Shown one piece after another: positions 50,411 through 58,608 of a stretch of 64,000 bases of DNA. The position numbers and the translations under genes were made by a program. Within the stretch, counting starts at the first letter, position 1, and each line of letters starts with the position of its first letter. Source of the DNA: Bacteroidales bacterium (lineage in GTDB: Bacteria > Bacteroidota > Bacteroidia > Bacteroidales > WCHB1-69); assembly GCA_017633255.1 (NCBI GenBank), contig JAGBPS010000017.1, forward strand, positions 173,626 through 237,625. Direction: 5' to 3'. The notes beneath the pieces were generated by a model that had not been told where the DNA came from, searched no databases, and saw only the letters and a list, made by a program, of their open reading frames with translations.

Positions 50411-51363
50411 GAGTTGTCTTCATGGGAACTCCGGAGTTCGCCTGTGCGAGCCTGGAAGCCATCATCGCCTCTGATTTTGCCGAGGTGGTGGCGGTGGTTA
50501 CCGTGCCGGACAAACCTGCCGGACGCGGTCAGCAGTTGCGTTTCTCCGAGGTGAAGAATACGGCCCTGAAGCATAATTTGCCCATTTTGCAGCCCGAAAA
50601 GCTCAAAGATGAGCAGTTCGTTGAGCAACTGAAGCAATATAACGCCGATGTTTTTGTGGTGGTGGCGTTCCGTATTCTGCCGGAGATAGTCTATTCGATT
50701 CCGCCGAAGGGCTCTTTCAACCTGCACGCTTCGTTATTGCCCAATTATCGTGGCGCAGCCCCCATCCAACGGGCGGTGATGAACGGTGAGACCAAAAGCG
50801 GAGTCACTACTTTCTTCCTCAATCCGCAGGTGGACTGCGGTGACATTATCGACCAGGTTGAGGTGGACATAAGACCTGACGAAACTACAGGAGAGTTATA
50901 TGATGAGTTGATGCGGGTGGGTGCAGGCTTGACAGTCAAGACTCTCAAGGCCATTGAGGAGGGTTCTGTCAGTTGCAAAAAACAGACTATAATATCCGAA
51001 AATGCGATTAAACCGGCCCCAAAAATCCTAAAAGAGGACATGTTGATTCATTGGGACAAGTCTTCTTATGAAATTTTTAATCAAATTAGAGGCCTTTCTC
51101 CGTATCCGGGGGCTTTTACACGCATAAAAAATACGGAAGGGAAGGAATTTATTATAAAATGTTATGAGGCTGAAATCAGTAGGGAAGAAAGCTCCAAAAC
51201 GGCTGGAACTTGGGAGATTGATACGCAAAACCAGTTTGTTGTCCATACTGCTGATAAATGTATATTGCTGAAAATTATACAGTTTGAAGGAAAGAAAAGA
51301 ATGCCGGTGAGTGAGTTCCTTCGTGGATGGCGGGCGGAGAATTATGCCAAAATGCTTTATTAG
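50404..51363 (+). CDS. fmt: Methionyl-tRNA formyltransferase
   Basis: Fmt formylates initiator Met-tRNA. Visible features: RVVFMGTPEFACASLEAI at the start, FNLHASLLPNYRGAAPIQRAVMNGE with the catalytic Asn-His region, and the DCGDIIDQ segment. The C-terminal oligonucleotide-binding domain (residues about 205-319) is complete. It is the last gene of the TPR-ribH-fmt unit. Confidence 0.96.
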   Translation: MLRVVFMGTPEFACASLEAIIASDFAEVVAVVTVPDKPAGRGQQLRFSEVKNTALKHNLPILQPEKLKDEQFVEQLKQYNADVFVVVAFRILPEIVYSIPPKGSFNLHASLLPNYRGAAPIQRAVMNGETKSGVTTFFLNPQVDCGDIIDQVEVDIRPDETTGELYDELMRVGAGLTVKTLKAIEEGSVSCKKQTIISENAIKPAPKILKEDMLIHWDKSSYEIFNQIRGLSPYPGAFTRIKNTEGKEFIIKCYEAEISREESSKTAGTWEIDTQNQFVVHTADKCILLKIIQFEGKKRMPVSEFLRGWRAENYAKMLY

Positions 51364-51453
51364 TGTATCTTAGGACTGGAAAAAGTTATTAACATTCTTC
51401 TATTAGTTATCAACAATCGAGAAAAACTGGCTGTTTTTTTCAAAAAATCTATA

Positions 51454-51462
51454 TACATTTGC
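51454..51462 (+). promoter_or_regulatory. -7 box of the HU gene (TACATTTGC)
   Basis: TACATTTGC, 39 bp upstream of ATG 51501. Confidence 0.72.
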
Positions 51463-51500
51463 AGCTCATTCATTATTAACCCTTTTAAATACCTAAAATC

Positions 51501-51770
51501 ATGAACAAAGCTGAATTAATTAGTGCAATTGCCGAGAATGCCGGCTTCACCAAAGTTGACGCTAAAAAAGCGTTGGAATCTTTCCTGGATGTTGCTACCG
51601 CTGCCTTGAAGAAAGGTGACAAAGTTTCATTGGTGGGCTTCGGTACCTTTTCAGTGATCAAGAGAGCTGCTAGAAAAGGCCGTAATCCTCAGACCAAGAA
51701 GGAAATCAAGATCCCCGCAAAGAAGGTCGTCAAATTCAGAGCTGGCTCGGAATTGACAGCTATTAAGTAA
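51501..51770 (+). CDS. HU-family DNA-binding protein
   Basis: This 89-residue histone-like protein bends and compacts DNA. MNKAELISAIAENAGFTK and the arm segment GFGTFSVIKRAARKGRNPQT are the HU signature (normally about 90 residues). It is monocistronic, with its own promoter and a strong terminator. One or more HU paralogues are common in this phylum. Confidence 0.96.
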   Translation: MNKAELISAIAENAGFTKVDAKKALESFLDVATAALKKGDKVSLVGFGTFSVIKRAARKGRNPQTKKEIKIPAKKVVKFRAGSELTAIK

Positions 51771-51790
51771 ACTCAATTTACGCAACAAAA

Positions 51791-51815
51791 AAAGCCCGTG
51801 AAAAGGGCTTTTTTT
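51791..51815 (+). terminator. Intrinsic terminator after the HU gene
   Basis: AAAGCCC, loop GTGAAAA, GGGCTTT followed by a T run. The longer trmH frame from 51798 would start inside this stem, so it is rejected. Confidence 0.9.
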
Positions 51816-51833
51816 GTTTTTATCCACAAGACT

Positions 51834-52580
51834 ATGATATCAGAAGAACTGACTTACACAAGACACTCAGCCTCAAAACTATACAAATTCGAAGACCGTG
51901 AAACGAGGCGACAGGTCTGCGAGTATTTGCAGACCTTCCTGACAGATGAGCGTATTGCTCGGATTGACGAGGTGCTGAATTTGCGCACCCGACATTTCAC
52001 CGTGGTGATGGAGGATTTGTTCCAGACCCAGAATATCAGTGCGGTGATGCGAAGCTGCGAGTGCTATGGCTTGCAGGACGTTTATGTGGTGGAAGGAAAG
52101 TATGAGTTCCAGATCCATAATGCCATCTCGATGGGCTCCAACAAATGGCTGACCTTGCATAATTACAAGCCCCGGGAGCATAATATGCAACATTGTATCG
52201 ACGATTTGCATCAAAAAGGATACAAAGTGGTGGCTACCTTGCCTTCTGAAAAAAGTTGTTTTTTGGATGATTTGGACATCAGTACCCCGCTGGCTTTTCT
52301 GTTCGGCACGGAGCTGACAGGCCTGAGCCAGGAGGCAATTGACGGTGCGGACATCCATGTCAAGATTCCGATGTATGGTTTCACCGAGAGCTTCAATATC
52401 TCCAATTCGGTGGCGATAACCTTGTCACAACTCGTCGAAAAATTGCGAAAATCTTCCATAAATTGGCAATTGCTGGAAACAGAAAAAGAGGAATTGTTGT
52501 TGGAATGGCTACAAAAATCAGTGAAAACCCCCGATTTACTTATCAAACAATTTTTGTTGAAAAATAATTTGTCGGAATAA
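51834..52580 (+). CDS. trmH: tRNA (guanosine-2'-O-)-methyltransferase, TrmH type
   Basis: This is a SPOUT-class methyltransferase of 248 residues, probably making Gm18 in tRNA. Motif 1 is in VVMEDLFQTQNISAVMRSC, motif 2 in FLFGTELTGLSQEA and motif 3 in ESFNISNSVAITLSQL (knot that binds SAM). The start at MISEELTYTRH follows the HU terminator. Target position is inferred from the close TrmH-like N-terminal motif. Confidence 0.88.
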   Translation: MISEELTYTRHSASKLYKFEDRETRRQVCEYLQTFLTDERIARIDEVLNLRTRHFTVVMEDLFQTQNISAVMRSCECYGLQDVYVVEGKYEFQIHNAISMGSNKWLTLHNYKPREHNMQHCIDDLHQKGYKVVATLPSEKSCFLDDLDISTPLAFLFGTELTGLSQEAIDGADIHVKIPMYGFTESFNISNSVAITLSQLVEKLRKSSINWQLLETEKEELLLEWLQKSVKTPDLLIKQFLLKNNLSE

Positions 52581-52590
52581 AAATTTTTTG

Positions 52591-52599
52591 TATTTTTGC
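52591..52599 (+). promoter_or_regulatory. -7 box of rpmH (TATTTTTGC)
   Basis: TATTTTTGC, 55 bp upstream of ATG 52655. Confidence 0.75.
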
Positions 52600-52654
52600 A
52601 GCCCAATTTTCAGAGAGAAAATCAATTAGAAATAATAATAAAAAAACATAAGCG

Positions 52655-52816
52655 ATGAAAAGAACATTCCAACCGTCCAACACAAGACGCAAACACAAAC
52701 ATGGTTTCAGAGAAAGAATGTCCACAGCCAACGGTCGCAGAGTATTAGCCGCCCGTCGCGCTAAAGGCAGAAAAAAATTAACCGTTTCCGACGAGGAATT
52801 GGGAAGAAAGAAATAA
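52655..52816 (+). CDS. rpmH: 50S ribosomal protein L34
   Basis: This 53-residue, very basic protein reads [19 protein letters not shown], then [20 protein letters not shown] and a short acidic tail. This is the L34 signature. It has its own promoter and is followed by an intrinsic terminator. The usual neighbours rnpA and dnaA are not nearby, as is common in this phylum. Confidence 0.97.
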   Translation: MKRTFQPSNTRRKHKHGFRERMSTANGRRVLAARRAKGRKKLTVSDEELGRKK

Positions 52817-52846
52817 TATAGAAATTATTGTTCTATAGTGCAAAAA

Positions 52847-52872
52847 AGAAGACCATCGTGTCTTCTTTTTTT
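52847..52872 (+). terminator. Intrinsic terminator after rpmH
   Basis: AGAAGAC, loop CATCGT, GTCTTCT and seven T residues. The T run abuts the next -7-like box. Confidence 0.85.
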
Positions 52873-52873
52873 G

Positions 52874-52882
52874 TAATTTCGC
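52874..52882 (+). promoter_or_regulatory. Possible -7 box of the parvulin gene (TAATTTCGC)
   Basis: TAATTTCG differs from the TAnnTTTG consensus at one position, 19 bp upstream of ATG 52901. Confidence 0.5.
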
Positions 52883-52900
52883 AGCCTATTATCAATACAG

Positions 52901-54247
52901 ATGAAGAAAGTCTTATATATCCTGATTTTTATGATGTTATGCTTTGCCGGCATGGCACAGGGAGGCTATTTTTTGGACGGTATCATAGGGGTTGTCGGCA
53001 AAGAGGTCATTCTGAAGTCCGATTTGGAGAAGATTTATGCGGAATACAGTTACCAATACAGTTTGGACGAAGACGAGCATGACCTCAAGTGCCAGTTGTT
53101 CCAGCAATTGGTGTTTCAGAAGCTGTTGATCCATCAGGCGAATCTTGACAGTATCACCATTACCAACGACGAGTTGGACAATACCATTAATTACCGTATG
53201 GCCATGATGATCCAGCAGGTGGGTGGTAATGAGAAAATCATTGAGGATTATTACCATAAAAGCATCGCGGAGATCAAAAGGGATATTCGTGAAGATATAT
53301 ACAATCAGATGTTGGTGGACCAGGTGCAGCAAGGAATCACTTCAAATGTTATCATCACGCCTTCCGAAGTGAAGGATTTTATCAAGCGTATTCCTTCGGA
53401 TAGTTTGCCCACCATACAAACCACTTACGAATTCGGCCATATCGTGAAGATTCCGCCAGTGAGCGATGATGAGATAAACGCCATCAAGGAGCAGCTGGAA
53501 GGTTACCGGGAACGTGTGTTGCGTGGAGAGCGTTTTTCTATGCTGGCCCGCTTGTATTCCGATGACCCGGGAACGGCTACCAAGGGTGGCGACCTCGGTT
53601 TTGTGGACCGTGGCACGCTGTACCCCGAATTTGAAGCTGCCGCTTTTGCTTTGCATACAGGTGAGATTTCACCGGTAATCAAGACACAGGCAGGTTACCA
53701 TATCATCCAGATGATTGAACGCCGCGGCGAGAGTATCCATGTGGCACATATCCTCATTCAGCCGAAACCGTCCGCGGAAGAGCAGGTGAAAGCTATCGAG
53801 TATCTGGACAGTGTACGCCAGGTGATTCTGGATCAGAAAATGGATTTCAGCGAGGCTGCGGAGAAATTCTCCGATGCCCCCGACAAGCTGGCAGGCGGCT
53901 GGGTGGTGAATCCTTATACCAACTCCTACAGATTTGAGAAGGACGTTATCGATCCGTCCACCTTCCTGACAATCGACAAGCTGATTCCGGGTGAGTATTC
54001 ATCCCCCGTTCCTTACGTCAACGAGGATGGTATTATGACTTATCGCTTGCTGTATCTCAAAGCCCGCATTGCCGAACATCAGCCCAATATGTTCGACGAT
54101 TACGATTATATCAAAAATGCGGCATTGGAAGAAAAGAAATACAATACTCTACAGAAATGGATCGTTAATAAAGTGAAAGTGACCAGTATCAAGCTGAATG
54201 AGGAGTATAAAGACTGTCCCTTTGTAGAAGAATGGCAAATACCTTAA
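52901..54247 (+). CDS. Periplasmic peptidyl-prolyl isomerase, SurA-like with two parvulin domains
   Basis: This chaperone-isomerase of 448 residues likely assists folding of outer-membrane proteins. The signal peptide is VLYILIFMMLCFAGMAQ. A SurA-type N-domain (GGYFLDGIIGVVGKEVILKSDLEKIY) is followed by two parvulin regions: about 170-285 (TKGGDLGFVDRGTLYPEFEAAAF, AGYHIIQMIERRGE) and 287-395 (VAHILIQPKPS, LAGGWVVNP). It may form a unit with the MoxR and kinase genes downstream. Confidence 0.9.
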   Translation: MKKVLYILIFMMLCFAGMAQGGYFLDGIIGVVGKEVILKSDLEKIYAEYSYQYSLDEDEHDLKCQLFQQLVFQKLLIHQANLDSITITNDELDNTINYRMAMMIQQVGGNEKIIEDYYHKSIAEIKRDIREDIYNQMLVDQVQQGITSNVIITPSEVKDFIKRIPSDSLPTIQTTYEFGHIVKIPPVSDDEINAIKEQLEGYRERVLRGERFSMLARLYSDDPGTATKGGDLGFVDRGTLYPEFEAAAFALHTGEISPVIKTQAGYHIIQMIERRGESIHVAHILIQPKPSAEEQVKAIEYLDSVRQVILDQKMDFSEAAEKFSDAPDKLAGGWVVNPYTNSYRFEKDVIDPSTFLTIDKLIPGEYSSPVPYVNEDGIMTYRLLYLKARIAEHQPNMFDDYDYIKNAALEEKKYNTLQKWIVNKVKVTSIKLNEEYKDCPFVEEWQIP

Positions 54248-54262
54248 TCACAACTAATTACT

Positions 54263-55237
54263 ATGGATTTACAATTCAAGAACGACGTGGAGGCCATTGA
54301 CGCTTTCGTTGAAAAGTATGCCGAACTGAGAAAAGAAATCGCTAAGGTCATTGTTGGCCAGGATGATATTGTCAAGAATGTGCTGATGGCCATGTTCAGC
54401 CGCAGCCATGCCCTGCTTATCGGTGCTCCTGGTTTGGCTAAGACCTTGATGATTACCACTATAGCCAAAACTATCAACCTGACCTATAACCGTATCCAGT
54501 TCACGCCCGACTTGATGCCGTCGGACATTATGGGTACCGAGATTCTGGACGAGAGCCGTAAGTTCAAATTCGTCAAGGGTCCTATCTTCGCCAATATCGT
54601 GTTGGCGGATGAAATTAACCGTACCCCGCCTAAAACCCAGTCCGCTTTGCTGGAGGCTATGCAGGAGCGTTCGGTTAGTATGAACGGTGTTACTTATCAG
54701 CTGCCAGATCCTTTCTTCGTGTTGGCTACCCAGAACCCTATTGAGCAGGAAGGTACCTATCCGCTTCCCGAAGCCCAGCAGGACCGTTTCATGTTCAATA
54801 TTTACTTGGATTACCCGAATTTCGATCAGGAGGTGAATATTGTGAAGACCACCATCCATGGTAATATGGTGGAACCGCAGCAGATTCTGAGCATTGACGA
54901 GATTATTTTCTACCAGAAGATGTTGCAGAAGATTCCGATTCCGGAGAATGTGTATGAATACGCAGTGAGACTGGCTACTATGACCCGTCCCGGCACCGAG
55001 ATGGCTCATCCTTGGGCTACCGACTATCTGTCGTGGGGTGCTGGTCCGCGTGCCTCCCAGTATCTGGTGATCGGTGCCCGTACCCATGCGGTGCTCAATG
55101 GTAAGTATTCTCCTGATATTGAAGATATTAAAGCTGTTGCTCACAATATTCTGCGTCACAGAATCATCAGAAATTACAAGGCTGAGGCCGATGGAGTGAC
55201 GGTGAATGATATCATCGATAAATTGTTGAACCAATAA
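54263..55237 (+). CDS. MoxR-family AAA+ ATPase
   Basis: This is a chaperone-like ATPase of 324 residues. Walker A is LLIGAPGLAKTLM, Walker B IVLADEINRTPPKTQSALLEAMQE, sensor 1 ATQNPIEQEGTYPLPEAQQDRF. MoxR genes usually precede DUF58 and von Willebrand genes; here a histidine kinase gene follows after 8 bp instead. Client protein unknown. Confidence 0.93.
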   Translation: MDLQFKNDVEAIDAFVEKYAELRKEIAKVIVGQDDIVKNVLMAMFSRSHALLIGAPGLAKTLMITTIAKTINLTYNRIQFTPDLMPSDIMGTEILDESRKFKFVKGPIFANIVLADEINRTPPKTQSALLEAMQERSVSMNGVTYQLPDPFFVLATQNPIEQEGTYPLPEAQQDRFMFNIYLDYPNFDQEVNIVKTTIHGNMVEPQQILSIDEIIFYQKMLQKIPIPENVYEYAVRLATMTRPGTEMAHPWATDYLSWGAGPRASQYLVIGARTHAVLNGKYSPDIEDIKAVAHNILRHRIIRNYKAEADGVTVNDIIDKLLNQ

Positions 55238-55245
55238 GCGTTGCA

Positions 55246-56745
55246 ATGGAGTTATATGCCACCAAAACACGATGGAAGTGGTTGCTGTTTGTATTCGCGG
55301 CCCTCATCTTTTTGGTGATTGTTTTCTATTCCAACAGATTGGTAAAAAACGTGGCGGAGGAAGAGCGGCGCAGGATGGCCTTATGGGCCGACGCCATCTC
55401 TTACCGTGCTGAATTGGTGAATCATACCGAAGGTTTCTTCGACCAGATTCGTATCGAAGAGGGAAAACGTGCCGCCATTTTGGGCAAGGCCTGGCAAAAA
55501 GTCAATGAGGCTTCGCTCAACGAGGATGTGACTTTCTATGTGGATATTATGTCTTACAATTCCACGATTCCCTGTATTTTGACCGACGACAAAGGCAATG
55601 TGAATATTGCGGTGAATGTGCCGCCAGAGGTGAACAGTATCAGCAATATTGCCGAACTCCCTAATAAGAACGAGTATGACAGCGTGATTCTGCAGTATTA
55701 CAGGAATCATTACAACGTCATGTACTACAAGGAGTCGCAGATTTACACCAACCTGCGTGAGGTCATCAATAATCTGGTGGAGCAGTTCTTTCAGGAAGTG
55801 GTGATCAATACCGCTTCGGTGCCGGTGATTGTGACCGATGTTTCGGAACGTAAAGTTATTGCCTCGGGAGGGTTTACGGCTGATTTCCTGAATAATCCGG
55901 CTTTGCTGGAAAAGGAAATCAACAAAATGAAGGGACAAAACGATCCCATCAAAGTTGAGCTTCCCGAACAAGGCACTTGCTATGTTTTTTATGAGGAATC
56001 GTCGGTGCTGCGGCAGCTGAGGTTCTTCCCGTTTTTCCAGTTCTTCATTGTTTTTATCTTTGCTGGAGTGGCCTATTTGCTGTTCAGCTATGCCCGCAGG
56101 TCGGAGCAGAACCAAGTGTGGGTGGGTATGTCGAAGGAGACTGCCCATCAGTTGGGTACGCCCATTTCGTCGCTCATGGCTTGGAATGAATTGCTGAAGG
56201 AACAGAACGTGGATCAGAGCATTATTGCGGAGATTGACAAGGATGTGCATCGTTTGGAAACCATTGCCCAAAGATTTTCCAAAATTGGTTCGGTGCCTGA
56301 GCTGAAGGACGAGGACCTGGTGACGGTGATTTCCGAATTTGTCGCCTATCTGCAAACCCGTATTTCCTCACGGGTGAATATCAAGTTCAATATTCCGAAG
56401 GAGGGTTCTATTGTTCTGCCGCTCAACCGCTATCTGTTCGAATGGGTGATTGAGAATATCTGTAAAAATGCGGTGGATGCCATGGATGGAAAGGGTGTGA
56501 TAGTTATTGATATACTGACAGATGTGCATAATGTTCATATCGATATTGCCGATACCGGCAAGGGTATTCCGGCACGAAAATTCAAAACCATCTTCAAACC
56601 TGGCTTCACCTCCAAAAGTCGTGGCTGGGGTTTGGGCCTGACCTTGGCCAAGCGTATCATTGAAGAATACCATAAGGGCAAGCTGTTTGTCAAATCATCA
56701 GTCATTGACCGCGGCACCACGATGCGAATCACGCTGAAACGATAA
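55246..56745 (+). CDS. Membrane sensor histidine kinase
   Basis: This 499-residue kinase has two transmembrane helices (about 12-30 and 260-282) flanking an extracytoplasmic domain. The phosphorylated His is in SKETAHQLGTPISSLMAW, the N box in ENICKNAVDAMDG, G1 in IADTGKGIPARKF and G2 in SKSRGWGLGLTLAKRI. No response regulator gene is adjacent, so it is an orphan kinase in this window. It follows the moxR gene closely and is probably coexpressed. Confidence 0.93.
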   Translation: MELYATKTRWKWLLFVFAALIFLVIVFYSNRLVKNVAEEERRRMALWADAISYRAELVNHTEGFFDQIRIEEGKRAAILGKAWQKVNEASLNEDVTFYVDIMSYNSTIPCILTDDKGNVNIAVNVPPEVNSISNIAELPNKNEYDSVILQYYRNHYNVMYYKESQIYTNLREVINNLVEQFFQEVVINTASVPVIVTDVSERKVIASGGFTADFLNNPALLEKEINKMKGQNDPIKVELPEQGTCYVFYEESSVLRQLRFFPFFQFFIVFIFAGVAYLLFSYARRSEQNQVWVGMSKETAHQLGTPISSLMAWNELLKEQNVDQSIIAEIDKDVHRLETIAQRFSKIGSVPELKDEDLVTVISEFVAYLQTRISSRVNIKFNIPKEGSIVLPLNRYLFEWVIENICKNAVDAMDGKGVIVIDILTDVHNVHIDIADTGKGIPARKFKTIFKPGFTSKSRGWGLGLTLAKRIIEEYHKGKLFVKSSVIDRGTTMRITLKR

Positions 56746-56751
56746 TATTTT

Positions 56752-56823
56752 AATGTGCTAATTATCAATGTGCTAATGTGCCAATGAATTAGCAAATTAG
56801 TTAATTAGCAAATTAGTAAATTG
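56752..56823. repeat. GTGCTAATTATCAATGTGCTAATGTGCC tandem words
   Basis: Tandem blocks of AATGTGCTAAT and TTAGCAAATTAG follow the kinase stop directly. The family also occurs at 10764 and 28690. Confidence 0.65.
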
Positions 56824-56828
56824 TTTTT

Positions 56829-56917
56829 GGGGAGTCTCACTTCGTTCGAGGGGATTTTTTTTGAATTTTGAATTCTCCTAACCTACCTCCCCTTGAACAT
56901 GCAGTACGAGACTCCCC
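56829..56917. repeat. Long imperfect hairpin element
   Basis: Outer arms GGGGAGTCTC (56829-56838) and GAGACTCCCC (56908-56917) are perfect, and an inner pair TTCGAGGGGA / TCCCCTTGAA extends the structure. It lies between convergent genes. It could be a small non-autonomous element or a two-way terminator. Confidence 0.65.
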
Positions 56918-56918
56918 T

Positions 56919-56950
56919 CACAGCTCAATGCTCACAGCCTCTCAATTCCG
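56919..56950. repeat. AGCTCAATGCTCACAGC words at the thpR end
   Basis: This is a short member of the CTCACAGCTC family also seen at 28573. The last thpR codons (GCEH) and stop are made of it. Confidence 0.6.
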
Positions 56951-57494
56951 CAGTATGCAACGGCGTATAAATAGGCCCTGTCGGTTGCAGGCGGCTTTGG
57001 TATAATGTGATTTCTGTGATAGGGAATGACTGTGTAAAATCGGGTTTGTTTTTTTCGATGACCTGCCAGAAATATTTCTTGCTCTGTGTCTCCTTGATGC
57101 GCCCTAAGGTGATATGGGGCACAAGGTTGCCGTGGTTGGGTTCGAAACCAAGATCAAGGATACGTTCTTCCATGTTTTCAAACAGCATTTTATAAGCTTC
57201 AAACTCTGAAAAACCCAGCCAAATAACGGAGGGGGCGTATTTGCTGCCGAAGATACCCAACTTGTCCATGTTGAGGGTGAAAGCCTGCGTCTGGTTAGCC
57301 ACCTCGTTCATCACCTTTTTCAGTTTCGGGATTTGGCTATCCGGTGTTTGTCCTAAAAAGCGCAGGGTCAGATGCTGCAGCTTGCTGTCCACCCACACGA
57401 TCCTGTCGCCCGACAGTTGTCGTTGCAACTGCCGCAATAAGCTCATATACTGCTCGTTCAATTCAATTTTTGTGGCGATAAAAAGACGTTTCAT
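56925..57494 (-). CDS. thpR: RNA 2',3'-cyclic phosphodiesterase (2'-5' RNA ligase family)
   Basis: This 2H-phosphoesterase of 189 residues has both HxTx motifs: HLTLRFLG (about residue 44) and HITLGRIK (about residue 130). I start it at MKRLFIATKIEL (57494). It acts on cyclic phosphate ends of RNA in relatives; in vivo role is unclear. Its final codons come from a short repeat. Confidence 0.9.
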   Translation of the reverse strand: MKRLFIATKIELNEQYMSLLRQLQRQLSGDRIVWVDSKLQHLTLRFLGQTPDSQIPKLKKVMNEVANQTQAFTLNMDKLGIFGSKYAPSVIWLGFSEFEAYKMLFENMEERILDLGFEPNHGNLVPHITLGRIKETQSKKYFWQVIEKNKPDFTQSFPITEITLYQSRLQPTGPIYTPLHTAELRGCEH

Positions 57495-57516
57495 GGAGCG
57501 TGGATTAAGGAATCGA

Positions 57517-57909
57517 CTATACAAGACTTATTGCTTCCAGTTCTTTTGTAAGGTTTTGGATGCCAAGTTGGATCTTTTCAGCCTGTTTACGGCGAGGTTT
57601 GTGAACTCCTGCCGCATAATGCCATAATTGTCGCTCATTGATGCCAGTAATACGGCTGAGGGCAGCTTTGGTAAAGATGCCGCTGTAATAGTTGAGAAAG
57701 GTGGCTGTATCAATGCGGAACTTTAACTCAAACTCACCGGAAAGTAGCTCGCAAGGATTAGGATTGTCCTCCAAATAGAGTTCTACCGCTTCTTTCATAT
57801 TGTGCTCCACCTCCTGTATGTTGTTGCCCACGGTGAAAATGGGAGCTCCTTCAATGTAGGCGCTTAAGTTCTTTCCTGCGTATTCGACAATTACTTCTAT
57901 TGTTTTCAT
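57517..57909 (-). CDS. HicB-like protein with C-terminal HTH
   Basis: This 130-residue protein has a HicB-type N-domain (IEVIVEYAGKNLSAYIEGAPIFTVGNNIQEVEHNMKEA) and a Xre-like helix-turn-helix near the C-terminus (FTKAALSRITGINERQLWHYAAG). HicB antitoxins of this layout repress their own operon. No HicA toxin is found on either side; only a 22-codon frame (57927-57995) precedes it. It may be a solitary regulator. thpR starts 22 bp after its stop. Confidence 0.75.
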   Translation of the reverse strand: MKTIEVIVEYAGKNLSAYIEGAPIFTVGNNIQEVEHNMKEAVELYLEDNPNPCELLSGEFELKFRIDTATFLNYYSGIFTKAALSRITGINERQLWHYAAGVHKPRRKQAEKIQLGIQNLTKELEAISLV

Positions 57910-58109
57910 ATATTTTGTATTGATAATTACTCTTCTATACCAGCTTGAGTCAGGATTAGAAGGTCTATGACAAATTTTACTGATTTATAACTCATTTCTA
58001 TTGCCTGTTTGATTTTGCAAATATAGTAAAAATATGAATACTAAAGAATTTCCCGCAGAAAAAAATCGATATAATTACTTTTTTAGTTGTATAATTAAAA
58101 AATAAATTG

Positions 58110-58118
58110 TACTTTTGC
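58110..58118 (+). promoter_or_regulatory. -7 box of the blaI operon (TACTTTTGC)
   Basis: TACTTTTGC, about 130 bp upstream of the blaI ATG, so the transcript has a long leader containing the direct repeats and hairpins. Confidence 0.72.
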
Positions 58119-58173
58119 AACGTTATTGTGAGTGAATGTTGGAGAGTAAATGTTATTGAGTGAATGTTGGGAA

Positions 58174-58219
58174 GCCTCGAAGAGGCGAAATCTCAATAAC
58201 CCCAGACGTCAGTCTGGGG
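58174..58219. repeat. Two-hairpin dispersed repeat, copy 3, in the blaI leader
   Basis: First hairpin GCCTC, loop GAA, GAGGC (58174-58186), 13-bp spacer containing TCTCAATAA, second hairpin CCCCAGAC, loop GTCA, GTCTGGGG (58200-58219). It ends 27 bp before the blaI start codon. Confidence 0.82.
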
Positions 58220-58246
58220 TATATAAAAATATCATAGTACAGTAAT

Positions 58247-58606
58247 ATGAAAGAACTAACCAAAGCAGAAGAACAAGTGATGCAGGTGCTGTGGAAAATC
58301 GGACAAGGATTTGCCGCTGACCTGAGCGCCAATTTCCCTGAACCCAAACCGGCTTACAACACCGTGCTGACCGTTGTGCGAATCCTGGAGAAGAAAGGCT
58401 TCATAGGCCATGAGACCTTCGGGAAAACCCATCGCTACTACCCGCTTGTCAGCAAAGAGGAATATTCAGCATCGTTCATGCAGAACTTTGTGCAGAATTA
58501 TTTTGACAACTCTTTCAAGTCGATGATTTCCTTTTTCGCCAATAACAAGGACATCTCGTTAGAGGAGCTGGATGAAATCCGTAATATGATTGACAAAACC
58601 GAATAA
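58247..58606 (+). CDS. BlaI/MecI-family repressor
   Basis: This is a winged-helix repressor of 119 residues, usually inactivated by cleavage when its M56 sensor is triggered. KELTKAEEQVMQVLWKIG and NTVLTVVRILEKKGFIGHE are the family signature. It precedes the M56 gene by 2 bp, the classical arrangement. It probably controls its own operon; the operator is not certain. Confidence 0.93.
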   Translation: MKELTKAEEQVMQVLWKIGQGFAADLSANFPEPKPAYNTVLTVVRILEKKGFIGHETFGKTHRYYPLVSKEEYSASFMQNFVQNYFDNSFKSMISFFANNKDISLEELDEIRNMIDKTE

Positions 58607-58608
58607 CC

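Larger units (their letters stand above)
57910..58246. other. 337-bp divergent intergenic region between the HicB-like gene and blaI
   Basis: This holds the -7 box TATATTTGC of the HicB-like gene (58017-58025, minus strand), a 22-codon frame without a known match (57927-57995, minus), the blaI box TACTTTTGC (58110-58118), a direct repeat of GAGTGAATGTTGG (58130-58142 and 58158-58170), and a two-hairpin repeat. No larger gene is seen. Confidence 0.65.

Noticed and set aside
57927..57995. 22-codon frame upstream of the HicB-like gene as a HicA remnant
   Set aside because: It shows neither the HicA double-stranded RNA-binding motif nor the catalytic His, and is too short to assign.
58200..58219. 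Second hairpin in the blaI leader as the BlaI operator
   Set aside because: The palindrome is tempting, but the same element occurs at two unrelated loci, so it is better explained as a dispersed repeat.
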